Assembly: GCF_006716235.1 (NCBI RefSeq)
Contig: NZ_VFOR01000001.1
Coordinates: forward strand, 806,001 to 870,000
DNA length: 64,000 bases
From: Propioniferax innocua
GTDB lineage: Bacteria > Actinomycetota > Actinomycetes > Propionibacteriales > Propionibacteriaceae
Direction: 5' to 3'
Shown here: piece by piece, positions 47,941 to 57,700 of the stretch
Layout of the letters: the number at the start of each line of letters is the position of its first letter
How positions within the stretch are numbered: position 1 is the first letter of the stretch
Position numbers and translations under genes: made by a program
The notes under the pieces: model-generated
Told to the model about the DNA's origin: nothing
What the model saw: only the letters and a program-made list of their open reading frames with translations
The model's database searches: none

Positions 47941-48827
47941 GGCGCACTGACGTGGAACTTCGCCATCTGCGAGCAATCGTTGCCGTTGCCGATTCCGAAA
48001 CGTTCACGACAGCTGCGGCACGCCTCAGGACCACTCAACCAACGCTGTCCCGAACCATCGCGCAGCTGGAAGCGATCCTCGGAACCCGATTGGTGGCTCG
48101 TACCACCAGATCGGTCACGCTCACCCGCAACGGCCAGCGACTCGTCGATCATGCCCGCACAATGCTGGATGCACTGGATGAGGCCCTGTCCTCTCTTGAG
48201 AGCGTGTCCACTCCACCGCTGCGCATCGGAGCGGCTTGGGCCGGGTTCGGCCCCGACACAGTGCCCCTCATCCATGAATGGCGACAGACGCAGGAGCAGG
48301 TCATAGACATCGTCCACGTACCGGATCCGGTACGAGAGCTGCATCGTGGTGCGATCGACGCGGCGGTGATTCGTGAAGCGCCTTCCCGCAGGCACAGCGC
48401 CGATGGGCTGCAGCGCCGTCGGCTGACTTCGGAGCGGCTTGTCGCGGCCATGTCGGCCCACGATCAACGAGCCACAGAGCCCGAAGTCACGCTCCGGTCC
48501 CTCATGTCGACGACGATCGCGTTGTGCACAACATCGTCGACCATCACCGAACGAATGTTGCACGATCACGGCGACACGCCGCGGACCATCACTGTCGGCG
48601 GAACCGAGGAATGGCTCACACTGATCGCACTCGGCGACGTGGTCGGTATCACGTCCGAAAGCACCACCCACAACCACCAGAGCCCAGATGTGGCGTTTCG
48701 CCCCATCGCGGATGCGCCCCTGGTCGAGGTTTCATTGGTCTCTCCCGTCGAGCGTCCCCACCCGGCGCTCGGCCCCTTCGAGGCTTTCGCGCACACCTAC
48801 TTCAGCCGGCAGGATCACACGATCTGA
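47934..48827 (+). CDS. LysR-family transcriptional regulator
   Basis: The 297-residue regulator has the N-terminal HTH ELRHLRAIVAVADSETFTTAAARLRTTQPTLSRTIAQLEAILGTRL and a periplasmic-binding-like effector domain (about 90-290). It starts 6 nt after TACGTT and inside its own operator. It is divergent from the SDR gene, which is its probable target. Its 3' end overlaps the convergent MBL gene by 13 bp. Confidence 0.93.
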   Translation: MTGRTDVELRHLRAIVAVADSETFTTAAARLRTTQPTLSRTIAQLEAILGTRLVARTTRSVTLTRNGQRLVDHARTMLDALDEALSSLESVSTPPLRIGAAWAGFGPDTVPLIHEWRQTQEQVIDIVHVPDPVRELHRGAIDAAVIREAPSRRHSADGLQRRRLTSERLVAAMSAHDQRATEPEVTLRSLMSTTIALCTTSSTITERMLHDHGDTPRTITVGGTEEWLTLIALGDVVGITSESTTHNHQSPDVAFRPIADAPLVEVSLVSPVERPHPALGPFEAFAHTYFSRQDHTI

Positions 48828-49648
48828 CCGAGATGGTGGACACGTTCCTGCGCTGCAGCCGTCACCGGCCCGTCGAACTCCGCGCGGGCCTCCAGCACAG
48901 CGGCATCCACGTCGCCCCACGGTGGTACATGCGTCACCACCAGGCGTCCGACACCCGCCTCGGCGGCCATGCGTCCGGCCTGGCGTCCGCTCAGATGGAG
49001 CCCCGTGGGCAGACCGGGATGATCCGGGAACGACGCCTCGGCCAACAACAGGTCTGCCCCGCGCGCCAGTTCGGTGACCTCGGCGGATTCTCCAGTGTCG
49101 GCGGTGTACACCAACGAGCGCCCCGCGTGTTCGATGCGGATCGCGAACGTCTGGGTGGGATGTGCCGTGGGTGCTGTGCGCACGAGGCAGTCCCCCAGCC
49201 GCACCGTCTCGCGCCAGGGGTGGAAGTCGAAGGCCCACTCGGGGTCCGCGGGCGGTCCCGGATCAGGATCCTCGGCACGGGCCAGACGCTCGGCAGCATG
49301 CGCCGGTGCGTACACCGGGATCCGCGGCCAAGGTGCAGTGGTGGAGTACTTCGCGGCGACATCGGCGGCCAACAGGTCCAGACAGTGGTCGGCGTGCAGG
49401 TGCGAGATCAGGAAGGCCGTGATCCGACGCGGATCCACCGCAGCCCACAGGGCCCCGAAAGCACCGGGGCCGAGGTCGAGCACGAGCGTCGACTCCGGGG
49501 TGGTGACCAAGTAACAACTCGCCGGTTCATGCGGTCCACTCGCCGAACCCGAGGCGCCGAGCACCTGGAGTCGCATGCCCGTCTCGGGATTGATCGCGGC
49601 GTCGGGGCCGATCGCGATGTCGGGTTCGGTCGCGATTTCGGGGCTCAT
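48815..49648 (-). CDS. Metallo-beta-lactamase fold hydrolase (RNase Z-like/cyclic phosphodiesterase type)
   Basis: The 277-residue protein has the metal motif [12 protein letters not shown], a conserved [25 protein letters not shown] (Asp bridging metal) and VVTHVPPW (final His). This is the actinobacterial MBL protein usually found between murI and rph. The first 25 residues are a degenerate [20 protein letters not shown] repeat with alternating acidic residues; the true start could be the internal ATG at MRLQVLG. It overlaps murI by ATGA. Confidence 0.88.
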   Translation of the reverse strand: MSPEIATEPDIAIGPDAAINPETGMRLQVLGASGSASGPHEPASCYLVTTPESTLVLDLGPGAFGALWAAVDPRRITAFLISHLHADHCLDLLAADVAAKYSTTAPWPRIPVYAPAHAAERLARAEDPDPGPPADPEWAFDFHPWRETVRLGDCLVRTAPTAHPTQTFAIRIEHAGRSLVYTADTGESAEVTELARGADLLLAEASFPDHPGLPTGLHLSGRQAGRMAAEAGVGRLVVTHVPPWGDVDAAVLEARAEFDGPVTAAAQERVHHLGQIV

Positions 49649-50472
49649 GGCGTCCCGATGCCGGTGAACTGCCCGGCGTCACCGACCCAACCGCCGGAGA
49701 GACGGCGGCCGACGCCGGTGAAATGTTCGGTGTTGCCGGTGGTGATGAACTCATGTGTGCCCTCACGGGGCTCACTGCGCAGCATTCCGAGCTGCATGAG
49801 CCGGTGGTAGGCCGAGATCGCGCATTCCTCGGAGCTGGAAACCAGATTCACACGGTCCCCGAGCACATACGAGATGACGCCCGTCAGCAGCGGATAGTGC
49901 GTGCAACCCAGGATCAGGGTGTCGATATCGGCCCGCTTGAGGGGTTCGAGATACTCCACAGCACAATCCAGCAACTCCGGCCCGGTGGTGACGCCCTCCT
50001 CCACGAACGGCACGAAGCGCGGGCAGGCCTGCGTTGTGAGCTGCACATGCGGGGCGGCGATGAAGGCGTCCTGATAGGCCCCTGAGTTCGCGGTCGCGGT
50101 GGTGCAGATGACTCCGACGCGGCCGCTGCCGGTGGTGGCGACAGCACGCCGCACCGCGGGAAGCACCACCTCGATCACCGGCACCGAGTAACGCTCCCGG
50201 GCATCGTGCAGGGTCGCCGCCGACGCCGAGTTGCACGCGATCACCAGCGCTTTGACGCCCCGCTCCACCAGATGGTCGAGGCACTCCAGGCTGTATTCAC
50301 GCACCTGCGCGATGGGGCGGTCACCGTAGGGCGTCCGCGCGGTGTCGCCGAAATAGATGATGTCCTCCCCCGGCAACTGGTCCACCACCGAACGGGCCAC
50401 CGTGAGCCCGCCGAATCCGGAATCGAAGATGCCGATCGGGGCGTCCACATCACCTTCACCCGATGCGGTCAT
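49645..50472 (-). CDS. murI: Glutamate racemase
   Basis: The 275-residue enzyme supplies D-glutamate for peptidoglycan. It contains [18 protein letters not shown] (Asp/Ser), [14 protein letters not shown], the catalytic Cys in [12 protein letters not shown] and the second Cys-His pair in [11 protein letters not shown]. It lies 34 bp downstream of DUF2017 and overlaps the MBL gene. Confidence 0.96.
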   Translation of the reverse strand: MTASGEGDVDAPIGIFDSGFGGLTVARSVVDQLPGEDIIYFGDTARTPYGDRPIAQVREYSLECLDHLVERGVKALVIACNSASAATLHDARERYSVPVIEVVLPAVRRAVATTGSGRVGVICTTATANSGAYQDAFIAAPHVQLTTQACPRFVPFVEEGVTTGPELLDCAVEYLEPLKRADIDTLILGCTHYPLLTGVISYVLGDRVNLVSSSEECAISAYHRLMQLGMLRSEPREGTHEFITTGNTEHFTGVGRRLSGGWVGDAGQFTGIGTP

Positions 50473-50506
50473 GACCCGATCTCCACACGGTCAGATCTCC
50501 ACACGA

Positions 50507-51103
50507 TCAATCTCCCAGCACGATCAACTGCGTCTGCAGTTCGGCCAACGCATCCATCACCGCCGCCATCATCCAGCGCGGATCGCCCTCCTCGAGTTCG
50601 AAGAGCTGTTCGGCGTCCTCCCCCGTCTCGATCCCCAGCCGCGAGGCCAGCACCAGACGCAGAGCATTGAGCGTGCGCAGCCACAGCTCCACATCGGCGT
50701 CGGGGATCACCGTGGCGTCCTCCTCGTACTGCGCGGCTGGATCGGTCAGATGCGCCAGCACACGTTCGGCGTCGGTGATCTTTCGGCGACGCTGGTCGGG
50801 TTCGGAGAAGCGGCGATGCTCCGCGGCCGCCTCGGCGTCGTCGGGGTACGGGTTGGGGAACAGACGCCGCAGCGCCGGATCCTCATGCTCGGGCATCGGT
50901 TCGGTCGCGTCACCGAACTCGGCCTCCCACGCCTGGAACGGGTCGAAGGGGTTCTCCGTGGGCGGCTCGGCAGCATCAGGCACGCCATCCTCGGAACGCA
51001 GCAGATCCACCAGTTGCTGCGTGAGGGATTCCAACAACTCCCACCAGTCCTCGGGCACCTGCAGCAGGAAGCCACCGGGTACACGCACGAAACCGCGTCT
51101 CAT
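50507..51103 (-). CDS. DUF2017 family protein
   Basis: The 198-residue acidic protein starts MRRGFVRVPGGFLLQVPEDWWELLESLTQQLVDLL and has an Asp/Glu/Pro-rich middle. It ends with a helical part containing VELWLRTLNALRLVLASRLGIE. This is the actinobacterial DUF2017 pattern, and the position directly after clpS and before murI is conserved. Its function is unknown; a role with the Clp system is an inference from location. Confidence 0.85.
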   Translation of the reverse strand: MRRGFVRVPGGFLLQVPEDWWELLESLTQQLVDLLRSEDGVPDAAEPPTENPFDPFQAWEAEFGDATEPMPEHEDPALRRLFPNPYPDDAEAAAEHRRFSEPDQRRRKITDAERVLAHLTDPAAQYEEDATVIPDADVELWLRTLNALRLVLASRLGIETGEDAEQLFELEEGDPRWMMAAVMDALAELQTQLIVLGD

Positions 51104-51123
51104 ACGATCCTCACTCGGCTCGG

Positions 51124-51477
51124 TCACTCGGAACGGTCCAGGGTGGCCCACAGGCCGAACCCGTGCATCGCGTTGACGTCACGTTCCATCTCTTCACGAC
51201 TCCCCGACGCCACCACGGCCTTGCCCTCGTTGTGCACCTGCAGCATGAGCCTCTCGGCCTTGGCCCGAGGGTATTTGAAGTAGGTGACGAACACGTGCGT
51301 CACATACACCTGCGTGTTCACCGGGTCATCCCACACGATCGTGACCCATGGCGTGTTGGCCACGGGGTTGTCGGCCGGCCGTTCCGCCACAGCAGTCCCC
51401 CCGGCGGGGTCGGCACCACCGGCGTCGGTGGTGCACAGGATCCGGGCACGGTGCAGTGAATCGGTGACCTCGGGCAT
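51124..51477 (-). CDS. clpS: ATP-dependent Clp protease adaptor ClpS
   Basis: The 117-residue protein ends with the ClpS core: WVTIVWDDPVNTQVYVTHVFVTYF (Asn-Asp N-degron pocket region, usually LxNDDxxT), HNEGKAVVASGSREEMERDV. It delivers N-degron substrates to ClpAP/ClpCP. An unusual 40-residue Ala/Pro-rich N-terminal extension precedes the core. ATG 51477 lies 7 nt after CACAAT; an in-frame ATG lies 9 nt upstream. It is divergent from pncB. Confidence 0.92.
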   Translation of the reverse strand: MPEVTDSLHRARILCTTDAGGADPAGGTAVAERPADNPVANTPWVTIVWDDPVNTQVYVTHVFVTYFKYPRAKAERLMLQVHNEGKAVVASGSREEMERDVNAMHGFGLWATLDRSE

Positions 51478-51546
51478 GGGTGACATTGTGGCACGAGGGC
51501 CAGACTTCAGGCGGACGTGGCGCTGTGCGCCACGGGCCATGGCCAG

Positions 51547-51552
51547 TAGTGT
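51547..51552 (+). promoter_or_regulatory. -10 hexamer TAGTGT of pncB
   Basis: TAGTGT ends 6 nt before GTG 51559 with no ribosome-binding site. Confidence 0.5.
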
Positions 51553-51558
51553 TCCGGT

Positions 51559-52884
51559 GTGACCACATCGTTGCTGACCGATCACTACGAGCTCACGATG
51601 GTGCAGGCAGCACTCGCCGCCGGCACCGCGAACCGCCGCAGCGTCTTCGAGCTCTTCCCCCGACGCCTGCCCGAAGGGCGCCGATACGGCGTGGTGGCCG
51701 GCGTCGGCCGTGCGTTGGAGGCCCTGAAGGACTTCCGTTTCGACGAATCGGACGTGGAGTTCCTCGCCCGCACCGGCGTCGTGGACGATGCCACGGCCAC
51801 CTGGCTGGCCGACTACCGGTTCACCGGCGACATCCAGGGCTATCCCGAAGGTGAGGTCTATTTCCCCGGAGCACCGCTGATGGTGGTCGAGGGGTCCTTC
51901 GCCGAAGCGGTGATCCTCGAGACGCTGCTGTTGTCGATCTACAACCATGATTCGGCGATCGCCTCGGCCGCATCCCGTATGACCCTGATGGCGCAGGGGC
52001 GTCCATGTGCGGAGATGGGCTCGCGTCGCACGCAGGAGGAAGCGGCCGTGGCCGCAGCACGCGCCGCCTGGATCGCCGGTTTCGACGCCACCTCCAACCT
52101 CGCCGCCGGACAGCGCTGGGGCATCCCGACCATGGGAACGGCCGCGCACTCGTTCACGCTGCTGCATGACTCCGAGGAGGAGGCGTTCGGTGCCCAGCTC
52201 GCGTCACTGGGCACCGACACCACACTCCTCGTCGACACCTACGACGTCACCGAAGCGGTGAAGACCGCCGTGGAACTCACCGACGGCAAACTCGGTGGCG
52301 TCCGTCTGGATTCGGGCGACCTGCTCACCGTGGCCCGTGAGGTCCGTGACCTGCTGGATGATCTGGGAGCCACCGAAACACGGATCACCGTGACCAACGA
52401 CCTGGATGAATGGCAGATCGCCGCCCTGTCCGGATCACCGGTGGACTCCTACGGTGTGGGCACCAACCTCGTCACCGGCTCGGGTCACCCCACCTGTGGT
52501 TTCGTGTACAAGCTCGTCTCCCGTGAGGACAGCAACGACCCCAGCATCCAGGTTCCGGTGGCCAAGAGGTCACGCAACAAGGTGTCCATCGGTGGACGCA
52601 AGTTCGCTCTGCGTCGCCTCGACCAGCGGGGTGTTGCCCAAGCTGAGGTGATCGGCGTCGGCAACCCGCCCCGAGGCGATTGGAACGACCGTCCCCTGAT
52701 GGTGGATCTGGTCAGGGACGGCGAGATCGTGGGCACCGAACCCATCGCCGACGCCCGCGAACGCCACCTTCGCGCACGCCGCGAGTTGCCGCCCTCGGCC
52801 CGCCGGATGTCACGCGGCGAGCCCGCGGTGCCGACGATCTACCTGGAGGCGGACGGGGAGGAATTCGACCCGCTGGCCGAGTGA
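51559..52884 (+). CDS. pncB: Nicotinate phosphoribosyltransferase
   Basis: The 441-residue enzyme of the NAD salvage pathway joins nicotinate to PRPP. Landmarks are LLTDHYELTMVQAALAAG at the N-terminus, GSRRTQEEAAVAAARAAWIAGFDATSN, the phosphorylated His in MGTAAHSFTLLHDSEEEAF and VRLDSGDLLTVAREVRDLLD. Start is GTG, probably leaderless. The clpS-pncB divergence is common in actinobacteria. Confidence 0.95.
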   Translation: MTTSLLTDHYELTMVQAALAAGTANRRSVFELFPRRLPEGRRYGVVAGVGRALEALKDFRFDESDVEFLARTGVVDDATATWLADYRFTGDIQGYPEGEVYFPGAPLMVVEGSFAEAVILETLLLSIYNHDSAIASAASRMTLMAQGRPCAEMGSRRTQEEAAVAAARAAWIAGFDATSNLAAGQRWGIPTMGTAAHSFTLLHDSEEEAFGAQLASLGTDTTLLVDTYDVTEAVKTAVELTDGKLGGVRLDSGDLLTVAREVRDLLDDLGATETRITVTNDLDEWQIAALSGSPVDSYGVGTNLVTGSGHPTCGFVYKLVSREDSNDPSIQVPVAKRSRNKVSIGGRKFALRRLDQRGVAQAEVIGVGNPPRGDWNDRPLMVDLVRDGEIVGTEPIADARERHLRARRELPPSARRMSRGEPAVPTIYLEADGEEFDPLAE

Positions 52885-52894
52885 CCTCCAGAGC

Positions 52895-53884
52895 TCAGGC
52901 GGCCTCGGTCTGCTCTGTGTTCTGGGGCTTGGCGGACATCTTGCGGTCCACCAGGACCATCGCCACCACGACGACGGCGCCCAGAAGGGTCAGCCCAAAG
53001 ACCGGCAGGGCGTCGGCGCCCGGCGCGAGGAGCTCACGGCTGGGGCCCTGCCAGGGCCACAGAGCCCGCAGTGATCCCAACATCAGCCCGGCCATCACGA
53101 GCATCACCTTGGTGTGCATGTTGTGCAGCAACCAGTGCAGGGCCTTGACGAACACGGCCAGCCCCGTGAAAGCACCGGCCATGAACACCAGCAGGTAGAC
53201 GATATTGCGGTCGTCCACCGCCCCGGTGGTCGCGGCATAGATGCCGATGGTCAACAGGAAGAACGAACCGGAGACGCCGGGGAGCACGAGCGCACAGATC
53301 GCGACGGCTGCGGCGAAGAACACCAGCACCAATGACGGATCGTTGTTCACCGGCGCGCCACCCAGGCCGGTGAGGAAGAAGAAGACGGCCGCGACCACCA
53401 GCAGCAACAGCGCCGCGCCGATCCGCTTGCCGGTGGACGCCAGATCCTTGCGATCGATCAGCAGCAGGGGGACGGCCACCGAGGCGAGCACCATTCCGAG
53501 GAACAGCCCCCGTGCCTTGCTCGGATGATTCGTGACGAAGCCCTCCATGACGCCGGCCAGGGTGAACACCAGGCCCACCATGCCGATGAGCAGTGGAATG
53601 ATCAGGCCCCATTCGGCGCGTTTGACCTCACGCCACCACGTGCCGCGGTCAGGCCCCACCACCAGACGCTTGACGCCGGTCAACACATGGTTGGCCGAAT
53701 CGATCAGTCGCTCGTAGACGCCGACGATCAGCGCGATCGTGCCGCCGGAGATGCCCGGGACGAGCTCGGCGAGCCCGATGAGCCCGCCTCGGATCACGTT
53801 GGCGATCACCGAACCGGGCGTCACCGATTGTTTGGGTGCGTCCTGAATGTTGTCGTCATGTGCATACTGCGAGCTGTCGGTCAC
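52895..53884 (-). CDS. DUF368 family polyprenyl-phosphate transporter (PopT-like)
   Basis: The 329-residue protein has about nine membrane segments and the DUF368 signature GLIGLAELVPGISGGTIALIVGVYERLI (near 40-66), with a second VLPGVSGSFFLLTIGIY half-repeat. DUF368 proteins have been reported as undecaprenyl-phosphate translocases that recycle the lipid carrier. Start is GTG, 8 nt after TAGGAT. It is convergent with pncB, 10 bp apart. Confidence 0.88.
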   Translation of the reverse strand: MTDSSQYAHDDNIQDAPKQSVTPGSVIANVIRGGLIGLAELVPGISGGTIALIVGVYERLIDSANHVLTGVKRLVVGPDRGTWWREVKRAEWGLIIPLLIGMVGLVFTLAGVMEGFVTNHPSKARGLFLGMVLASVAVPLLLIDRKDLASTGKRIGAALLLLVVAAVFFFLTGLGGAPVNNDPSLVLVFFAAAVAICALVLPGVSGSFFLLTIGIYAATTGAVDDRNIVYLLVFMAGAFTGLAVFVKALHWLLHNMHTKVMLVMAGLMLGSLRALWPWQGPSRELLAPGADALPVFGLTLLGAVVVVAMVLVDRKMSAKPQNTEQTEAA

Positions 53885-53933
53885 AAGAGGTGATCCTACG
53901 GTTCAGCACAAGGCGAACCGGCCATCAACGCGC

Positions 53934-56105
53934 TCAGAGTTCGGCGAACACCTGCATGAGTCGGGCCGCCCGCTCGCTGGTGAACACCGCTTCCAGCGGC
54001 AGGGGCGCGCCGTCGGCCCCGGTCAGCGGCACGCGCCAGTTCGGATACTCGTCGGTGGTTCCCGGCTGATTCTGTGCCCGCACATCGCCCACTGCGTCGG
54101 TGAGTGCCACGTTCAGCAGACGGGCCGGGGTGCGTTCGAGGAACCGGTGCAGCGCGATGATGATCTGCTCGATCTCCTGCGGTGTCGGGTCGATCTCCGC
54201 TGGCACGTCCGCCGCCAGCAGGTCACTTCGGTGGAGGACTTCGATCCACTGCTGACGCTCTGCCCGGGCGGCCTCCATCTCCTGGTCGAGATCGTCGAGA
54301 AGGCCCAGACGATGACGCAGACGCACGTGTTCGCCATCCAGATACCCGGCGGTGGGAGGCAGGTCGTGCGTCGTGACCGAGGCCAAACAGTCGGTGCGCC
54401 ACTGCTCGGGCGACAGCGGAACGTCGGCGTCCCAGTCCTTCTCGAACCACAGGATGGAGGTGCCAAGCAGACCGCGATCGATGAGCACGTCCCGCACCCA
54501 GGGCTCGACGGTGCCCAGATCTTCACCGACCACCACGGCACCGGCACGATGCGCCTCCAGACACAGGACGCCGATCATGGCTTCGTGGTCGTAGCGCACG
54601 TAGGTGCCCTCGACGGGAGTGTTCCCCTCGGGAACCCACCACAGCCGGAAGAGACCGATGATGTGATCGACGCGCACCCCACCGGAGTGACGCAGCACCG
54701 AGCGCACCATGTCGCGGAACGGCGCGTAACCGAGTTCCTCCAGACGATCTGGCCGGAAGGGCGGCTGGCTCCAGTCCTGGCCCAGCCGGGTGTACTGATC
54801 CGGCGGCGCTCCCACGGTGACACCCTCGGCGTACACATCGCGCAGAGCCCACGCGTCGGCACCTTGGGGGTTCACTCCGACGGCGAGGTCGTGCATGAGC
54901 CCCAGCCGCATGCCGGCGTCCTTCGCAGCGTCCTGTGCGGTGCGCGCCTGTTCGTCGAGACACCACTGCAACCAGCAGTGGAAGTCCACATCAGCGCGGC
55001 GTTCCTCGATGAACCGGGTCACGTCGGGACCGGTGGCGTCCTGATACTGCTGTGGCCAAGCGTGCCAGGCCGGGCCGAATTCCTCGGCCAGCACATTCCA
55101 GGCGGCGAAGCGCTCCAGCCCCTCCCCCTGCTGGGCACGCCAGGCGTCGAACGCGAACTGACGCCCGGGCGTCCGGCCGTGCTCGAACACCGACCGCAGC
55201 GCGGCGCGCTTGACCGGCCAGATCCGATCCCGGGCGATCTCATCGAGCTCATCCAGGGACTGTGCAAGGAGCTGCTGGGCGCTGCGGATGCGCGCCTGCG
55301 TCTCGGGTGCGAGTTCGGCGAACTCGATGATGCGTTCGATCCGCAGATAGATGGGGTTCTTGAAGCGACGGCTCGTGGGCAGATAGGGCGAGGGCTCCAT
55401 GGGAACGGTCGGTTCGGCCGCATGGAGCGGGTTGACGAGCAAATAGTCGGCACCGTGCGTCGCCGACCACACACCCAGGTCGGCGAGATCGGTCAGGTCA
55501 CCGATCCCCCACGACCCCTGGGACCGCACCGAGTAAAGCTGGGTGGCGTACCCCCAGGCCCGGTCATCGCCCAGCGCCTCGGGCACACCGAGCCGGGCCG
55601 GAGTCACGATCAGGTGCCCCATTGCGAGAACCGGATCGCCCGCTGGTTGCGGCGATTCGGCATGGATCAGGTGATAACCGAACGGCATACCTGCGGGGAG
55701 CTCGAAGGATGCCTCACCCACGCGGGCACCGTCGATGGTGCGGTCCGCTTCGAAGTTGTCGATCTGGCGGAGCGCGAAGGAACGGCCCTGCTCGGTCTGC
55801 ACCGAGACGTGCACCGGCGTTCCCGCGGGAACGTGGACCCGGAGCTCGGCCGCGTGGTCGGCACGCATCACGGTGGTGGGCGGCAGCATGCGGCGCCACG
55901 GTTTGCTGCGGGTCTCCTCCAACGCGGTCTCCACAGCGGCTTCGTCGGAGGCGTCGACGCCGAGCGCGGCGAGCACCGCACGGAGTGTGCTTGGTTCGAT
56001 CCGGGCGTGATTCCCGGTCCAGTCGGTGAAGTCGGTGGCGACTCCGTGAGCGGCGGCGAGTTCGGCCAGGCGATCGGACACGGGTTTCCCTTTCGATCGG
56101 TTCAA
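53934..56105 (-). CDS. malQ: 4-alpha-glucanotransferase
   Basis: The 723-residue GH77 amylomaltase rearranges maltodextrins in the cytosol. After an N-terminal beta domain (about 1-165) come GIGDLTDLADLGVWSATHGADYLLVNPLH, RVDHIIGLFRLWWVPEG with the nucleophile Asp, VVVGEDLGTVEPWVRDVL with acid/base Glu, and SVTTHDLPPTAGYLDG with the third Asp. The long N-terminal domain is usual in actinobacterial MalQ. A GTG nine codons in is an alternative start. Confidence 0.95.
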   Translation of the reverse strand: MNRSKGKPVSDRLAELAAAHGVATDFTDWTGNHARIEPSTLRAVLAALGVDASDEAAVETALEETRSKPWRRMLPPTTVMRADHAAELRVHVPAGTPVHVSVQTEQGRSFALRQIDNFEADRTIDGARVGEASFELPAGMPFGYHLIHAESPQPAGDPVLAMGHLIVTPARLGVPEALGDDRAWGYATQLYSVRSQGSWGIGDLTDLADLGVWSATHGADYLLVNPLHAAEPTVPMEPSPYLPTSRRFKNPIYLRIERIIEFAELAPETQARIRSAQQLLAQSLDELDEIARDRIWPVKRAALRSVFEHGRTPGRQFAFDAWRAQQGEGLERFAAWNVLAEEFGPAWHAWPQQYQDATGPDVTRFIEERRADVDFHCWLQWCLDEQARTAQDAAKDAGMRLGLMHDLAVGVNPQGADAWALRDVYAEGVTVGAPPDQYTRLGQDWSQPPFRPDRLEELGYAPFRDMVRSVLRHSGGVRVDHIIGLFRLWWVPEGNTPVEGTYVRYDHEAMIGVLCLEAHRAGAVVVGEDLGTVEPWVRDVLIDRGLLGTSILWFEKDWDADVPLSPEQWRTDCLASVTTHDLPPTAGYLDGEHVRLRHRLGLLDDLDQEMEAARAERQQWIEVLHRSDLLAADVPAEIDPTPQEIEQIIIALHRFLERTPARLLNVALTDAVGDVRAQNQPGTTDEYPNWRVPLTGADGAPLPLEAVFTSERAARLMQVFAEL

Positions 56106-56118
56106 CGCACCGGATGAG

Positions 56119-56970
56119 TCAACGCGTCTGACGCGTCGAGTCCATCATGCCCTGTGGATGCTGGGCACCCTGCTTGACGTTGACCACCTGGGTACCGGCC
56201 ACTTTGTCGTGCAGTGACTGGCGTCGTTTGTCCCACAGGGGCCACAGCAGGTCCAGCAGCAGCACCAGCCACACGAGCACTGAGAAGCGGGCCAGTATCT
56301 GGTAGACGAGTGCCCGAACGAAGCTGCGTCCCCACGCAAGCCCTTGGATCTGGGTGCCACGATCGACGGGGACCACCCGCAGTCCGAGCATGAGCTTGCC
56401 TGGAGTGGCGCTCAACGCGGCGTGGAAGATCGTGAAGAACAGGACGCCCACAGCCAGATACAGCGCGATCTGCACATAGAAGTCTCGGGTCAGGATGATC
56501 GAGAGGGCATGCATGGCGTCAAAGGCCTCCGGATTCGAGAGGCTCTCGAACACATAGGCCTGATACCGCTGGGCCGCGGCTTCGAGGCGCACGTCTGCAC
56601 CGGTCGCGCGCTGGATGGAGCCCACCACGAGGAGACCCAGGAACCACAGGAGCACAGCATCGATGATCGCCGCCCCTGCGCGCACTCCCCACGAAGCCAG
56701 CGGCACACCGTCAGCAGTGGTGGGCACCGACGTGCCGGTCGACGTGCCGCCGGTGTTGCCGATGTTGCCGGGGGAATAGGCCGCAGGCTGACCGGGCGGC
56801 GCTCCCACGGGCCCTGCCGAACCGACCGCGGGGCGTGTGCTGCGGTTCCACTGCCACCCATCCCAATAGCGTTCGCGGGAGGGATCACTCGGGTCGGGGT
56901 ACCAGCCAAGTGGTGCAGCGTGCCGCCCCGGGGGCACCGGTGGGCTACCCACCGGAATGTCGTCGCTCAT
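56119..56970 (-). CDS. DUF2510-RDD domain membrane protein
   Basis: The 283-residue protein begins with a DUF2510 motif, APLGWYPDPSDPSRERYWDGWQW, then a Gly/Pro/Thr-rich linker. It continues with an RDD domain of four membrane segments (ASWGVRAGAAIIDAVLLWFLG, ATPGKLMLGLRVV, RSFVRALVY). RDD proteins are thought to transport ions or solutes. AGGAGAGGC precedes the ATG, which overlaps the stop of the MBL hydrolase gene. Confidence 0.87.
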   Translation of the reverse strand: MSDDIPVGSPPVPPGRHAAPLGWYPDPSDPSRERYWDGWQWNRSTRPAVGSAGPVGAPPGQPAAYSPGNIGNTGGTSTGTSVPTTADGVPLASWGVRAGAAIIDAVLLWFLGLLVVGSIQRATGADVRLEAAAQRYQAYVFESLSNPEAFDAMHALSIILTRDFYVQIALYLAVGVLFFTIFHAALSATPGKLMLGLRVVPVDRGTQIQGLAWGRSFVRALVYQILARFSVLVWLVLLLDLLWPLWDKRRQSLHDKVAGTQVVNVKQGAQHPQGMMDSTRQTR

Positions 56971-57641
56971 GCCTCTCCTGTCGCATCGGAACCGGTCAGG
57001 GCCGGTTCCCACGGTTGGCCGTCACGCAGATCGTGCATCATCGTGGACGTCATATCGCCATAACGGCCGAACGGCAACCTCCAGCCGCGCTCGTTCAACA
57101 GCCCCTCATGGATACCGAAACCAAGGGGTGCGTCCAGATCACGCAAGAAGTCGATGTGTTCCTTCATCGCGGCCCAAGGCCCCATCATCGGTACCGCAAC
57201 CACATCGATACCGGCAGGGACCGCATCGAGGCTGTCTCCGGGGTGGAAGAAGGTCGGTTCCCCCTCGGCGGTGACGACGAGCCCGACATTGCCGACGCGC
57301 GGGATGTCCTTGTGGATGACGGCGTGAAGGCCACCCACCGCATCGATGCGGACGCCCCCGAGCTCGACGCTCGCATCGGCCGCGAGGCGCTGCACATGTG
57401 CAGGCAGCTCGTAGGTGTCCACCACGCTGGGCTCCACATGCACCTCGGCCTCAGGGTTGGCGTCGATGAGCGCACCGATGTTGTCCGGGTCGATGTGGTC
57501 GGGGTGGAGGTGGGTGACGCAGATGGCGTCGAGCCCTTCGAGCCCGTGCCAGCCGTCGGAGAAGTTGCCGGGATCGAACAGGATCCGGCGGTCTGCGACG
57601 TCGACGAGCACCGCTGCATGGCCCAAATGTGTGATCCGCAT
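56967..57641 (-). CDS. Metallo-beta-lactamase superfamily metal-dependent hydrolase (UlaG-like)
   Basis: The 224-residue protein shows MRITHLGHAAVLVDVADRRILFDPGNF, the metal motif CVTHLHPDHIDPDNI, FFHPGDSLDAVP and a final His in GFGIHEGLLNERG. This fits the small UlaG-like branch. The substrate is unknown. ATG lies 6 nt after TAGGCT. It is divergent from the Ser/Thr kinase and coupled to the RDD gene. Confidence 0.87.
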   Translation of the reverse strand: MRITHLGHAAVLVDVADRRILFDPGNFSDGWHGLEGLDAICVTHLHPDHIDPDNIGALIDANPEAEVHVEPSVVDTYELPAHVQRLAADASVELGGVRIDAVGGLHAVIHKDIPRVGNVGLVVTAEGEPTFFHPGDSLDAVPAGIDVVAVPMMGPWAAMKEHIDFLRDLDAPLGFGIHEGLLNERGWRLPFGRYGDMTSTMMHDLRDGQPWEPALTGSDATGEA

Positions 57642-57647
57642 GTATCG

Positions 57648-57653
57648 AGCCTA
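57648..57653 (-). promoter_or_regulatory. -10 hexamer TAGGCT of the MBL-RDD operon
   Basis: TAGGCT ends 6 nt before ATG 57641 on the minus strand. Confidence 0.5.
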
Positions 57654-57700
57654 CGAGGTGCCTCCAGCACCGTGGCCGCAGATCGGACACAATGGGCGCG

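Noticed and set aside
53847-56117. 756-codon plus-strand frame opposite malQ
   Set aside because: It mirrors malQ codon structure exactly and encodes no known fold.
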